Positions 48,401 to 58,037 of a DNA stretch of 64,000 nucleotides are shown here, piece after piece. The notes under the pieces were generated by a model, which had not been told where the DNA came from, searched no databases, and saw nothing but the letters and a program-made list of their open reading frames with translations. How positions within the stretch are numbered: position 1 is the stretch's first letter; each line of letters begins with the position of its first letter. Origin of the DNA: Lineus longissimus (Eukaryota; Nemertea; Pilidiophora; Heteronemertea; Lineidae); NCBI RefSeq assembly GCF_910592395.1, contig NC_088323.1, positions 16,470,157 to 16,534,156 of the forward strand, in the 5' to 3' direction. The position numbers and the translations under genes were made by a program.

Positions 48401-51400
48401 CATCCAGTACATCTCACCCTTTGAAGAGAACAACCTATTGTCTTTGAGACACCTTGAATAGCTAGCTCCTCATCCAGTACATCTCACCCTTTGAAGAGAG
48501 CATCCTACTGTCTTTGATACACCGAATAGCAAGCTCCTCATCCAGTACATCTCATCCTTTGAAGAGAACAACCTACTATCGTTGAGACACCGAATAGCAA
48601 GCTCCTCATCCAGTACATCTCACCCTTTGAAGAGGACAACCTATTATCTTTGAGATGCCTTGAATAGCTAGCTCCTGATCCAGTACATTTCATTCTTTCA
48701 TGAGAACATCTTACTGTCTTTGATACACCTTGCATAGCAAGCTCCTCATCCAGTACATCTCACCCTTTGAAAAGAACATCCTATTGTCTTTGAGACGCCT
48801 TGAATAGCTAGCTCCTCATCCAGCATATCTCGGCCTTCGAAGAGAACATCCTACTGCCGTTGATACACCTTGAATAGCAAGCTCTTCATCCAGTACATCT
48901 CACCCTTTGAAGAGGACAACCTATTGTCTTTGAGACGCTTTGAATAGCTAGCTCCTCATCCAGTACATTTCATTCTTTCATGAGAACATCCTACTGTTTT
49001 TGATACACCTTAAAAAGCTAGCTCCTCATCCAGTACATCTCAAACTTTGAAGAGAACATCCTACTGTCTTTGATACACCTTGAATAGCTAGTTCCTCATC
49101 CAGTACATCTCACCCTTTGAAGAGAACAACCTATTGTCTTTGAGACACCTTGAATAGCTAGTTCCTTATCCAGTACACCTCACCCTTTAAAGAGAGCATC
49201 CTACTGTCTTTGATACACCGAATAGCAAGCTCCTCATCCAGTACATCTCATCCTTTGAAGAGAACAACCTACTATCTATGAGACACCATGAATAGCTAGC
49301 TCCTCATCCAGTACATCTCACCCCTTGAAGAGAACAACCTATTGTCTTTGAGACACCTTGAATAGCTAGCTCCTCATCCAGTTCATCTCACCCTTCGAAG
49401 AGAACAACCTACTGTCTTTGAGACACCATGAATAGCTAGCTCCTCATCCAGTACATCTCACCCTTCGAAGAGAACAACCTACTATCTTTGAGACACCATG
49501 AATAGCTAGCTCCTCATCCAGTACATCTCACCCTTTGAAGAAAACAACTTATTGTCTTTGAGACACCATGAATAGCTAGCTCCTCATCCAGTAAATCTCA
49601 CCCTTTGAAGAGAACATCCTACTGTCTTTGATACACCGAATAGCTAACTCCTCATCCAGTACATCTCACCCTTTGAAGAGAACATCCTTTTGTCTTTGAG
49701 ACGCCCTGAATAGCTAGCTCCTCATCCAGTACATCTCACCCTTTGAAGAGAACATCCTATTGTCTTTGAGACGCCCTGAATAGCTAGCTCCTTATCAAGT
49801 ACATTTCATTCTTTCATGAGAACATCTTACTGTCTTTGAAACACCTTGAATAGCAAGCTCCTCATCCAGTACATCTCACCCTTTGAAGAGAACATCCTAC
49901 TGTCTTTGAGACACCTTGAATAGCTAGGTCTTCATCCAGTACATCTCATCCTTTGAAGAGGACAACCTATTGTCTTTGAGATGCCTTGAATAGCTAGCTC
50001 CTCATCCAGTTCATCTCAGCCTTTGAAGAGAACATCCTACTGTCTTTGTGACACCTTGAATAGCTAGCTCTTCATCCAGTACATCTCACCCTTTGAAGAG
50101 GACAACCTATTGTCTTTGAGATGCCTTGAATAGCTAGCTTCTCATCCAGTACATCTCACCCTTTGGAGAGAAGAACTTACTATCTTTGAGACACCTTCAA
50201 TAGCTAGCTTCTCATCAAGTACATCTCACTCTCTGGAGAGAACAACCTATTGTCTTTGAGACAACCTGAATAGGGAGCTCCACATCCATTCCATCTCGGC
50301 CTTCGAAGAGAACATCATACTGCCTTTGATACATCTTGAATAGCAAGCTCTTCATCCAGTACATCTCAACCTTTGAAGAGAACATCCTACTGTCTTTGTG
50401 ACACCTTGAATAGCTAGCTCTTCATTCAGTACATCTCACCCTTTGAAGAGGACAACCTATTGTCTTTGAGACACCTTGAATAGCAAGCTCTTCATCCAGT
50501 ATATCTCATCCTTATAAGAGGACAACCTACTGTCTTTGAGACACCTTAAATAGCTAGCTCCTCATCCAGTACATCTCATCCGTTGAAGAGAACAACCTAT
50601 TGTCTTTGATACACCTTGAATAGCAAGCTCTTCATCCAGTACATCTCATCCTTTGAAGAGAACATCCTATTGTCTTTGAGACACCTTGAATAGCTAGCTC
50701 CTCATCCAGTATATCTCACCCTTTGAAGAGAACAACCTATTGTCTTTGAGACACCTTGAATAGCTAGCTCCTCATCCAGTATATCTCACCCTTTGAAGAG
50801 AACAACCTATTGTCTTTGAGACACCTTGAATAGCTAGCTCCTCATCCAGTACACCTCATCCTTTGAAGAGAGCATCCTACTGTCTTTGATACACCGAATA
50901 GCAAACTCCTCATCCAGTACATTTCACCCTTTGAAGAGAACATCCTATTGTCTTTGATACACCTTGAATAGCAAGCTCTTCATCCAGTACATTTCAACCT
51001 TTCAAGAGGACAACCTATTGTCTTTGAGACGCCTTGAATAGCTAGCTCCTCATCCAGTACATTTCATTCTTTCATGAGAACATCCTACTGTTTTTGATAC
51101 ACCTTAAATAGCTAGCTCCTCATCCAGTACATCTCACCCTTTGAAGAGGACAACCTACTGTCTTTGATACACCTTGAATAGCTAGCTCCTCATCCAGTAT
51201 ATCTCATCCTTTGAAGAGAACAACCTACTGTCTTTGAGACACCATGAATAGCTAGCTCCTCATCCAGTATATCTCATCCTTTGAAGAGAACAACCTACTG
51301 TCTTTGATACACCATGAATAGCTAGCTCCTCATCCAGTATATCTCATCCTTTGAAGAGAACAACCTATTGTCTTTGAGACACCTTGAATAGCTAGTTCCT

Positions 51401-53632
51401 TATCCAGTACACTTCACCCATTAAAGAGAGCATCCTACTGTCTTTGATACACCGAATAGCAAGCTCCTCATCCAGAACATCTCACCCTTTGAAGAGAACA
51501 ACCTACTATCTTTGAGACACCATGAATAGCTAGCTCCTCATCCAGGACATCTTACCCATTCGAGAGAACATCCTCCTGTCTTTGAGACACCATGAATAGC
51601 TAGTTCCTCATCCAGTACATCTCACCCTTTGAAGAGAACAACCTATTGTCTTTGAGACACCATGAATAGCTAGCTCCTCATCCAGTACATCTCACCCTTT
51701 GAAGAGAGTAACCCATTGTTTTTGAGACACCATGAATAGCTAGCTCCTCATCCAGTACATCTCACCCTTTGAAGAGAACAACCTACTATCTTTGAGACAC
51801 CATGAAAAGCTAGCTCCTCATCCAGTACACCTCACCCTTTGAAGAGAGCATCCTACTGTCTTTGAGACACCATGAATAGCTAGCTCCTCATCCAGTACAA
51901 CTCACCCTTTGAAGAGAACAACCTATTGTCTTTGAGACACCATGAATAGCTAGCTCCTCATCCAGCATATCTCACCCTTTGAAGAGAACAACCTACTATC
52001 TTTGAGACACCTTGAATAGCTAGCTCCTCATCCAGCATATCTCACCCTTTGAAGAGAACAACCTACTATCTTTGAGACACTTTGAATAGCTAGCTCCTCA
52101 TCCAGTACACCTCACTCTTTGAAGAGAGCATCCTACTGTCTTTGATACACCGAATAGCAAGCACCTCATCCAGTACATCTCATCCTTTGAAGAGAACATC
52201 CTACTATCTTTGAGACACCATGAATAGCTAGCTCCTCATCCAGTACATCTCACCCTTTGAAGAGAACAACCTACTGTCTTTGAGACACTTTGAATAGCTA
52301 GCTCCTCATCCAGTACACCTCACCCTTTGAAGAGAGCATCCTACTGTCTTTGATACACCGAATAGCAAGCACCTCATCCAGTACATCTCATCCTTTGAAG
52401 AGAACATCCTACTGTCTTTGTGACACCTTAAATAGCTAGCTCCTCATCCAGTACATCTCACCCTTTGAAGAGAACATCCTACTGTCTTTGAGACACCTTG
52501 AATAGCTAGCTCCTCATCCAGGACACCTCACCCTTTGAAGAGAGCATCCTACTGTCTTTGAGACACCATGAATAGCTAGCTCCTCATCCAGTACATCTCA
52601 CCCTTTGAAGAGAACAACCTATTGTCTTTGAGACACCTTGAATAGCTAGCTCCTCATCCAGTACATCTCACCCTTTGAAGAGAGCATCCTACTGTCTTTG
52701 ATACACCGAATAGCTAACTCCTCATCCAGTACATCTCACCCTTTGAAGAGAACATCCTACTGTCTTTGAGACACCTTGAATAGCTAGCTCCTCATCCAGG
52801 ACATCTCACCCTTTGAAGAGCACAACCTATTGTCTTTGAGATGCCTTGAATAGCTAGCTCCTCATCCAGTACATCTCAGCCTTTGAAGAGAACATCTTAC
52901 TGTCTTTGAGACACCTTCAATAGCTAGCTTCTCATCCAGTACATCTCACCCTTTGAAGAGGACAACCTACTGTCTTTGATACACCTTGAATAGCAAACTC
53001 CTCATCCAGTACATCTCAACCTTTGAAGAGAACATCCTATTGTCTTTGAGACGCCCTGAATGGCTAGCTCCTTATCCAGTACATTTCATTCTTTCATGAG
53101 AACATCTTACTGTCTTTGAGACACCATGAATAGCTAGCTCCTCATCCAGTACATCTCACCCTTTGAAGAGAACATCCTACTGTCTTTAAGACACCTTGAA
53201 TAGCTAGCTCTTCATCCAGTACATCTCACCATTTGAAGAGACCATCCTACTGTCTTTGAGACACCTTGAATAGCTAGCTCTTCATCCAGTACATCTCATC
53301 CTTTCAAGAGGACAACCTATTGTCTTTGAGACGCCTTGAATAGCTAGCTCCTCATCCAGTACATCTCACCATTTGAAGAGACCATCCTACTGTCTTTGAG
53401 ACACCTTGAATAGCAAGCTCCTCATCCAGTACATCTCACCCTTTGAAGAGAGCATCCTACTGTCTTTGAGACGCCTTGAATTGCTAGCTCCTCATCCAGT
53501 ACATCTCACCCTTTGAAGAGAGCATCCTACTGTCTTTGAGACGCCTTGAATTGCTAGCTCCTCATCCAGTACATCTCACCCTTTGAAGAGAGCATCCTAC
53601 TGTCTTTGAGACGCCTTGAATAGCAAGCTCAT
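33447..53632. repeat. 70-bp satellite array, distal part (about 288 copies)
   Basis: The same 70-bp family continues beyond the solo LTR. Frequent units carry CATTTCATTCTTTCATGAGA, CGAGGACACC or GAAGTGAGC variants that recur in fixed order, giving higher-order structure. It ends at 53632 against an LTR-related segment. The last three units (53425-53625) are almost identical. Confidence 0.98.
33762..41400. repeat. Higher-order repeat of 4326 bp in the distal 70-bp array
   Basis: Three separate marker variants show the same offset: GAAGTGAGC at 33762 and 38088, GAGCTTCC at 36631 and 40957, CCATGAAGAG at 37001 and 41327. A sub-block also repeats at an offset of 1326 (GAAGTGAGC at 38088 and 39414; the TTGAAAAG unit near 33829 and 35155). 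So 4326-bp blocks with internal 1326-bp duplications amplified as units. Confidence 0.85.
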
Positions 53633-53825
53633 TGTTCTGTAGGGACTGTATATTGATATAACTCCTCAACCTCTTAAACAAAACAACGTTTATTTCTCCT
53701 TGCTTGCTACAAAATCAATCAAACTTTACAAATGTTCATCGCACGTGCTCTCATGTCTTAACTCCTCGCCATTACTCGTTGTTGTCGTCGTTACACATAC
53801 AACTGTCTCAACCAAATACACAACA
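53633..53825. mobile_element. LTR-related fragment at the distal border of the satellite
   Basis: It begins TGTTCTGTAGGGACTG and ends CCAAATACACAACA. It shares with the 3' part of the solo LTR (33321-33446) the blocks TGTTCTGTAGGGACTGTATA, CATCGCACGTGCTCTCAT and CTCAACCAAATACACAACA. It is longer in the middle (about 193 versus 126 bp). No target-site duplication is visible (CTCAT on the left, GTCTT on the right), so it is a truncated or rearranged copy, or a shorter subfamily member. Confidence 0.8.
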
Positions 53826-54290
53826 GTCTTTCTGCGTCTTTGTCTTTCTTCGTCTTTCGTCGTCTTGGTCTTTCGTCGTCTTGGTCTTTCGTGGTCTTTC
53901 TTCGTCTTTCGTCGTGTTCGTCTTTCTGCGTCTTCGTCTTTCGTGGTCTTTCGTGGTCTTTCGTCGTCTTTGTCTTTCGTCGTCTTGGTCTTTCGTCGTC
54001 TTCGTCTTTCTGCGTCTTCCTCCTTCGTAGTCTTCGTCCTTCGTCGTCTTCGTCTTTCGTCGTCTTCGTCTTTCGGTGTCTTGGTCTTTCGTCGTCTATG
54101 TCTTTTGTCGTCTTCGTCCTTCGCCGTCTTTCGTCGTCTTCGTCTTCGTCTTTCGTCGTCTTCGTCTTCGTCTTTCTGCGTCTTTGTCTTTCGTCGTCTT
54201 TCGTCGTCTTCGTCTTTCATCGTCTTCGTCCTTCGTCGTCTTCATCTTCGTCGTCTTCGTCTTTTGACTTTCGTCTTTCGTCGTCTCACT
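53826..54290. repeat. Pyrimidine-rich degenerate array of TCGTCTT/TCTTTCG motifs
   Basis: About 460 bp is built almost wholly from GTCTTTCGTCGTCTTCGTC-type motifs. The top strand is about 80 percent or more T and C apart from the G of TCG. Overlapping low-complexity frames (Arg/Ser/Phe/Val on plus, Lys/Arg/Asp/Glu on minus) are by-products of the repeat and not genes. Confidence 0.92.
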
Positions 54291-54539
54291 TTTTTTTCCC
54301 TTAAAATGAACCAACATCACCAAAAACCGCAGTCCCAAAAATTTTTGGATTTTGAAATTTTTGAAAAATTTTCAACTGACTGAGTGATGAAGAAATTTTT
54401 AAGTACAAACATTTTTTTCACTTTTTTTGTGCTCAAAATGAACCAACATCACCAAAAACTGTCGTCGTCGTCGTCATCGTCGTCATGCTGTTGCATACAT
54501 TAGACATTGAACTTATATTCTGTGTTGTCTTTATTTCAG
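54291..54539. other. Spacer with a direct repeat and a GTC microsatellite
   Basis: AAAATGAACCAACATCACCA occurs twice, about 132 bp apart (near 54304 and 54436), and the second is followed by a (GTC)n/(ATC) tract at 54461-54486. The 3' end is the pyrimidine tract and acceptor of the exon at 54540. Confidence 0.7.
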
Positions 54540-54664
54540 AACCAGTGGCACTTGAGTGGGCTGGTAAATATGGTTGGGGAGTTGAGAGTCTGGCTGGATA
54601 TTCGTTGCCAATCAAGATTCTTACATCAAAACAAAGAACATCACTGAGCAGATTACATTTAAAA
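54540..54664 (+). CDS. Well-bounded orphan exon (phase 1 to phase 0)
   Basis: The acceptor TTGTCTTTATTTCAG ends at 54539 and the donor TTAAAA|GTAAGT follows 54664; both are strong. After two bases the frame is open for 41 codons: PVALEWAGKYGWGVESLAGY, then SLPIKILTSKQRTSLSRL. Entry in phase 1 matches the exit of candidate gene B's exon at 20306, so it could be a downstream exon of that gene with the 70-bp satellite in the intron. That is only phase compatibility. No family is recognised. Confidence 0.6.
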
Positions 54665-54716
54665 GTAAGTGAATATCCTCTCAAAAATCTCCATGGATTG
54701 AGATACTCCCATTACT

Positions 54717-54739
54717 CGTCGTCGTCGTCGTCGTCGTCG
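54717..54739. repeat. (GTC)n microsatellite
   Basis: About eight GTC trinucleotides lie just downstream of the orphan exon's donor. Confidence 0.9.
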
Positions 54740-55594
54740 CAATTTTGATGAGAAATGCAGTGCACACTCCCTCTTCTTCCAATTCCTGGATCCGCCAGCG
54801 CTCTTAAACCATCATCATTATTATATCATTAATATGAGGAAGGCTCAGGCCTTGATAGGGAGCTCTTCGTTAATAGGGCTGGTGAGCGAGAAGACTCGGG
54901 GGGGGGGGGGGGGGGGTATATAGTTAGGATGATGCCATCATGACAGTTGACCGAAGAAGCAGTTGGCTAGCACACAATGTCAATGATTGATGGCGAGTAG
55001 TTGGTGGGTGGGAGAGGGGGGGATATAGTTAGGATGATGCCATCATGGCAGTTGACCCAATAGACGCTGTCGCAGTATAGAAAATAGGTGGGGAGAATGT
55101 GGGAAACTAAACACAACAGGAGAAGGATAGGTATTTTTGCCCGGAGAAAGGCATAATGATCCCAAGATGCCCAAGACCCAAGTGTAATTAAGATTTATAT
55201 TCTCATTCAAAAACACCTTAGCCGACCCCCCCCGTCCTGAATAGTTTGAGGTCTCACTAGCCAGTGGTGATCAGGTGTTAATCTTGAAGTTATAAGGCAT
55301 AGAGGTGAAATTTTTCAAATTTGCGTTATATATACAGGGTGTCTCATGCATTGTGCTACATCAGTCTATGCATGACTGTAAGTCTAGACGACGTTGAAAC
55401 TTGGTCAGATGTATTCTTCAAGAGACAAGCTATTCAGAAATGTATAGGTTTGTGTGAGAGTAAGGAACTGTCAAGTCTACAGCCGCTGGAACAGGGGTAT
55501 GCATGAAATGACGTCGCGTCATTTTTGGAGGCAAGTAGGCCTGGCCTCCGCACCGGCTAGTGAGACCTGAGGTCAGCGCGTGCGTTTGAGTTAG
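54740..55594. other. Spacer with poly-G tract and a direct repeat
   Basis: It contains a 19-base G run (54898-54916) and a direct repeat with core TATAGTTAGGATGATGCCAT at about 54919 and 55024. The rest is unique with no supported exon. Confidence 0.65.
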
Positions 55595-55605
55595 TGCGCA
55601 TGCGC
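55595..55605. promoter_or_regulatory. NRF-1-type palindrome TGCGCATGCGC in a likely promoter
   Basis: TGCGCATGCGC matches the NRF-1 consensus. It sits in a locally CpG-containing stretch (about 55510-55610), 16 bases before an ATG at 55621 and 125 before the better-supported ATG at 55730. NRF-1 sites close to transcription starts are typical of housekeeping promoters in animals. No expression evidence is available here. Confidence 0.5.
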
Positions 55606-55729
55606 TTTCTGAAAATAGAAATGGCTTGTGTTGTGGACGAGTGGTTTCAGGTTTCAAGGTAGGATTTTGTCATGGAAACGGAGAAATAGACATTGAGACC
55701 AATGTACTTTCAAGATTATTGCATTATTA

Positions 55730-56513
55730 ATGGAACCAGACCGTCGACATATTGTCACACCCCATGATATTGACGAAATCGTCGTCGAAACGGGCAGCCC
55801 CGGACCGATCATGTTGGTGCGCTTGAAACTACGGAAAAGTTAGCAGACGGAAAATCTTTTGCGGAATTTTGCCAGTTCAAAGCACGATTTCTTCGCGGAA
55901 AGAGAAAAATAATCTCTGGCAGCGATGCAGCTTGTTGTTTAATGCATTTCGATTCGCCCCAGGGTATCGTTACATTTTGATTCGACCCTGTTTTGACGAA
56001 ATCTTCAACCGAACAGCAACTTCTGTGCGTAAACATCGTAGCGTCCCGCTGAATTGTTTGGAAAAAGAAAATCTCTCCCCAGGTAAATTGCTGTGCATTA
56101 GCGTATACGATTCGCGTGCAAAAATGTCACCTGGGTGTGGAGGTTTTCTGGTTCCGGGTCAAGTTTTTTTCGTTGATGGTATACACACACTCTCTAACCA
56201 TAAAGCTCGCTTAAGAGCTCCCTAAAATATCAATATCATCATAAAGAAAACCCCTTCACCCGCGAACTTTTCAAGCTGAAGTACACACTGATTCCAGGTT
56301 TTCGAGCACTCCAGGGAATGGTTTGACTATCAGTCGGCGGAGCTTTCTAAATGCATTTGCCCTGTGCATCCACACTTTTGGCTTCCAAAAGAATCGACTC
56401 GAATCTTAATTCAAATCTGCCATTGCCGACATCATTGGCGCCAAAAATTATTTCTTTTGACCCTGTTGACCTCGCTTCTAAAAATTTTGTTTTTAAACCA
56501 TTCATACATTTAA
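55730..56513 (+). CDS. Candidate gene C, small gene with an unresolved frame change
   Basis: From ATG 55730 the frame is open for 37 codons (MEPDRRHIVTPHDIDEIVVE, then TGSPGPIMLVRLKLRKS) to a TAG at 55841. A coding-like frame continues at -1 (LADGKSFAEFCQFKARFLRG, then SGSDAACCLMHFDSPQGI) to 55978. A third frame (LFNAFRFAPGYRYILIRPC) runs to a donor CCCCAG|GTAAAT after 56082. A possible last exon begins after TGATTCCAG at 56297 (VFEHSREWFDYQSAELSK) and stops at 56511-56513. AATAAA at 56533 would serve it. The frame jumps could mean small introns (GGAAAA|GTTAGC after 55838 is a donor candidate), sequence errors or a pseudogene. An alternative first exon is ATG 55621 (MACVVDEWFQ). The function is unknown. 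Confidence 0.4.
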
Positions 56514-56532
56514 ATCAACTGCAAACATTTTC

Positions 56533-56538
56533 AATAAA
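56533..56538 (+). terminator. Polyadenylation signal AATAAA
   Basis: It lies 20 bases after the stop at 56511-56513 of candidate gene C's last open frame and immediately before the 63-bp minisatellite. Confidence 0.4.
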
Positions 56539-56586
56539 ATCACCGAGCTATATACATACGATATATATTTAGAAATATCTATAGAA

Positions 56587-57793
56587 ATATTGATCACACC
56601 GATTTGATGTCTCCGACTGAAGGATGGAAATCAATGGTCTACCCAGTCTAGGACATCACACCGACTTGATGTCTCAGCCTGAACGATGGAAGACAAGGGT
56701 ATCAACCAGTCTAGGACATCACACCGACTTGATGTCTCCGCCTAAACGATGGAAGACAATGGTCACAACCAGTCTAGTACATCACACCGACTTGATGTCT
56801 CCACCTGAACGATGGAAGACAATGGTCACAACCAGTCTAGGACATCACACCGACTTGATGTCTCCGCCTAAACGATGGAAGACAATGGTCACAACCAGTC
56901 TAGGACATCACATCGACTTGATGCCTCCACCTGAACGATGGAAGACAATGGTCACAACCAGTCTAGGACATCACATCGACTTGATGTCTCCGCCTGAACG
57001 ATGGAAGACAATGGTCTACCCAGTCTAGGACATCACACCGACTTGATGTCTCAGCCTGAACGATGGAAGACAATGGTCACAACCAGTCTTGGACATCACA
57101 CCGACTTGATGTCTCATCCTGAACGATGGAAGACAATGGTCACAACCAGTCTCGGACATCACACTGACTTGATGTCTCATCCTGAACGATGGAAGACAAT
57201 GGTCACAACCAGTCTTGGACATCACACTGACTTGATGTCTCATCCTGAACGATGGAAGACAATGGTTACAACCAGTCTAGGACATCACACTGACTTGATG
57301 TCTCATCCTGAACGATGGAGGACAATGGTCACAACCAGTCTAGGACATCACACTGACTTGATGTCTCTGCCTGAACGATGGAAGACAACGGTCATAACCA
57401 GTCTAGGACATCACACTGACTTGATGCCTCCACCTGAACGATGGAAGACAATGGTCACAACCAGGCTAGGACATCACACCGATTTGATGTCTCCGACTGA
57501 AGTATAGAAATCAATGGTCTACCCAGTCTAGGACATAACACCGACTTGATGCCTCCGCCTGAACGATGGAAGACAATGGTCACAACCAGTCTAGGACATC
57601 ACACCGATTTGATGTCTCCGCCTGAAGTATGGAAATCAATGGTCTACCCAGTCTAGGACATCACACTGACTTGATGTGTCGCTCTGAACGAGGGAAGACA
57701 ATGGTCACAACCAGTCTAGGACATCACATCGACTTGATCTCTGCCTGAACGATGGAAGACAGCTGTCACAACCAGTCCAGGACATCACATCGA
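56587..57793. repeat. 63-bp minisatellite, about 19 copies
   Basis: The unit contains GACATCACACCGACTTGATG, then CTGAACGATGGAAGACAATG, then GTCACAACCAGTCTAG. A minority variant has GTCTACCCAGTC and is one base shorter, which breaks the frame at about 57020 and 57515. Because 63 is a multiple of 3 the plus strand reads as a 21-residue repeat (core SLGHHTDLMS). No splice, promoter or flanking unique coding supports a protein. The array passes directly into the 15-bp array at 57794. Confidence 0.96.
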
Positions 57794-58037
57794 CTAACCC
57801 TAAAGCTACTAACCCTAAAGCTACTAACCCTCAAGCTACTAAACCTGAAGCTACTAACCCTAAAGCCACTAACCCTAAGGCAACTAACCCTAAGGCCACT
57901 TACCCTAAGGCCACTAACCCTAAGGCAACTTACCCTAAGGCCACTAACCCTAAAACCACAAGCCCTAAGGCCACTTACCCTAAGGCGACTAACACTAAGG
58001 CCACTAACCCTAAGGCGACTAACCCCAAGCTACTAAC
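57794..58037 (-). repeat. Degenerate 15-bp array in CCCTAA orientation, about 16 copies
   Basis: Units resemble CCCTAAGGCAACTAA, with variants AAGGCCACTAA, AAAGCTACTAA and TTACCC. This is the reverse complement of the distal 15-mer (CCCTAGGGCAACTAA) with one base changed. The two arrays are therefore the same family in opposite orientation, this one old and diverged. Confidence 0.92.

Noticed and set aside
20870-53632. CRISPR array or phage-like repeat-spacer structure
   Set aside because: The 70-bp units are contiguous similar copies without unique spacers, in a eukaryotic subtelomeric setting.
53700-54383. Arg/Ser/Phe-rich or Lys/Asp-rich proteins across the pyrimidine tract
   Set aside because: Low-complexity translations of a degenerate repeat, open on both strands in several frames.
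56624-57507. 134- and 168-residue repeat proteins in the 63-bp array
   Set aside because: The period is a multiple of 3, the frame is broken by one-base-shorter units, and no gene signals are present.
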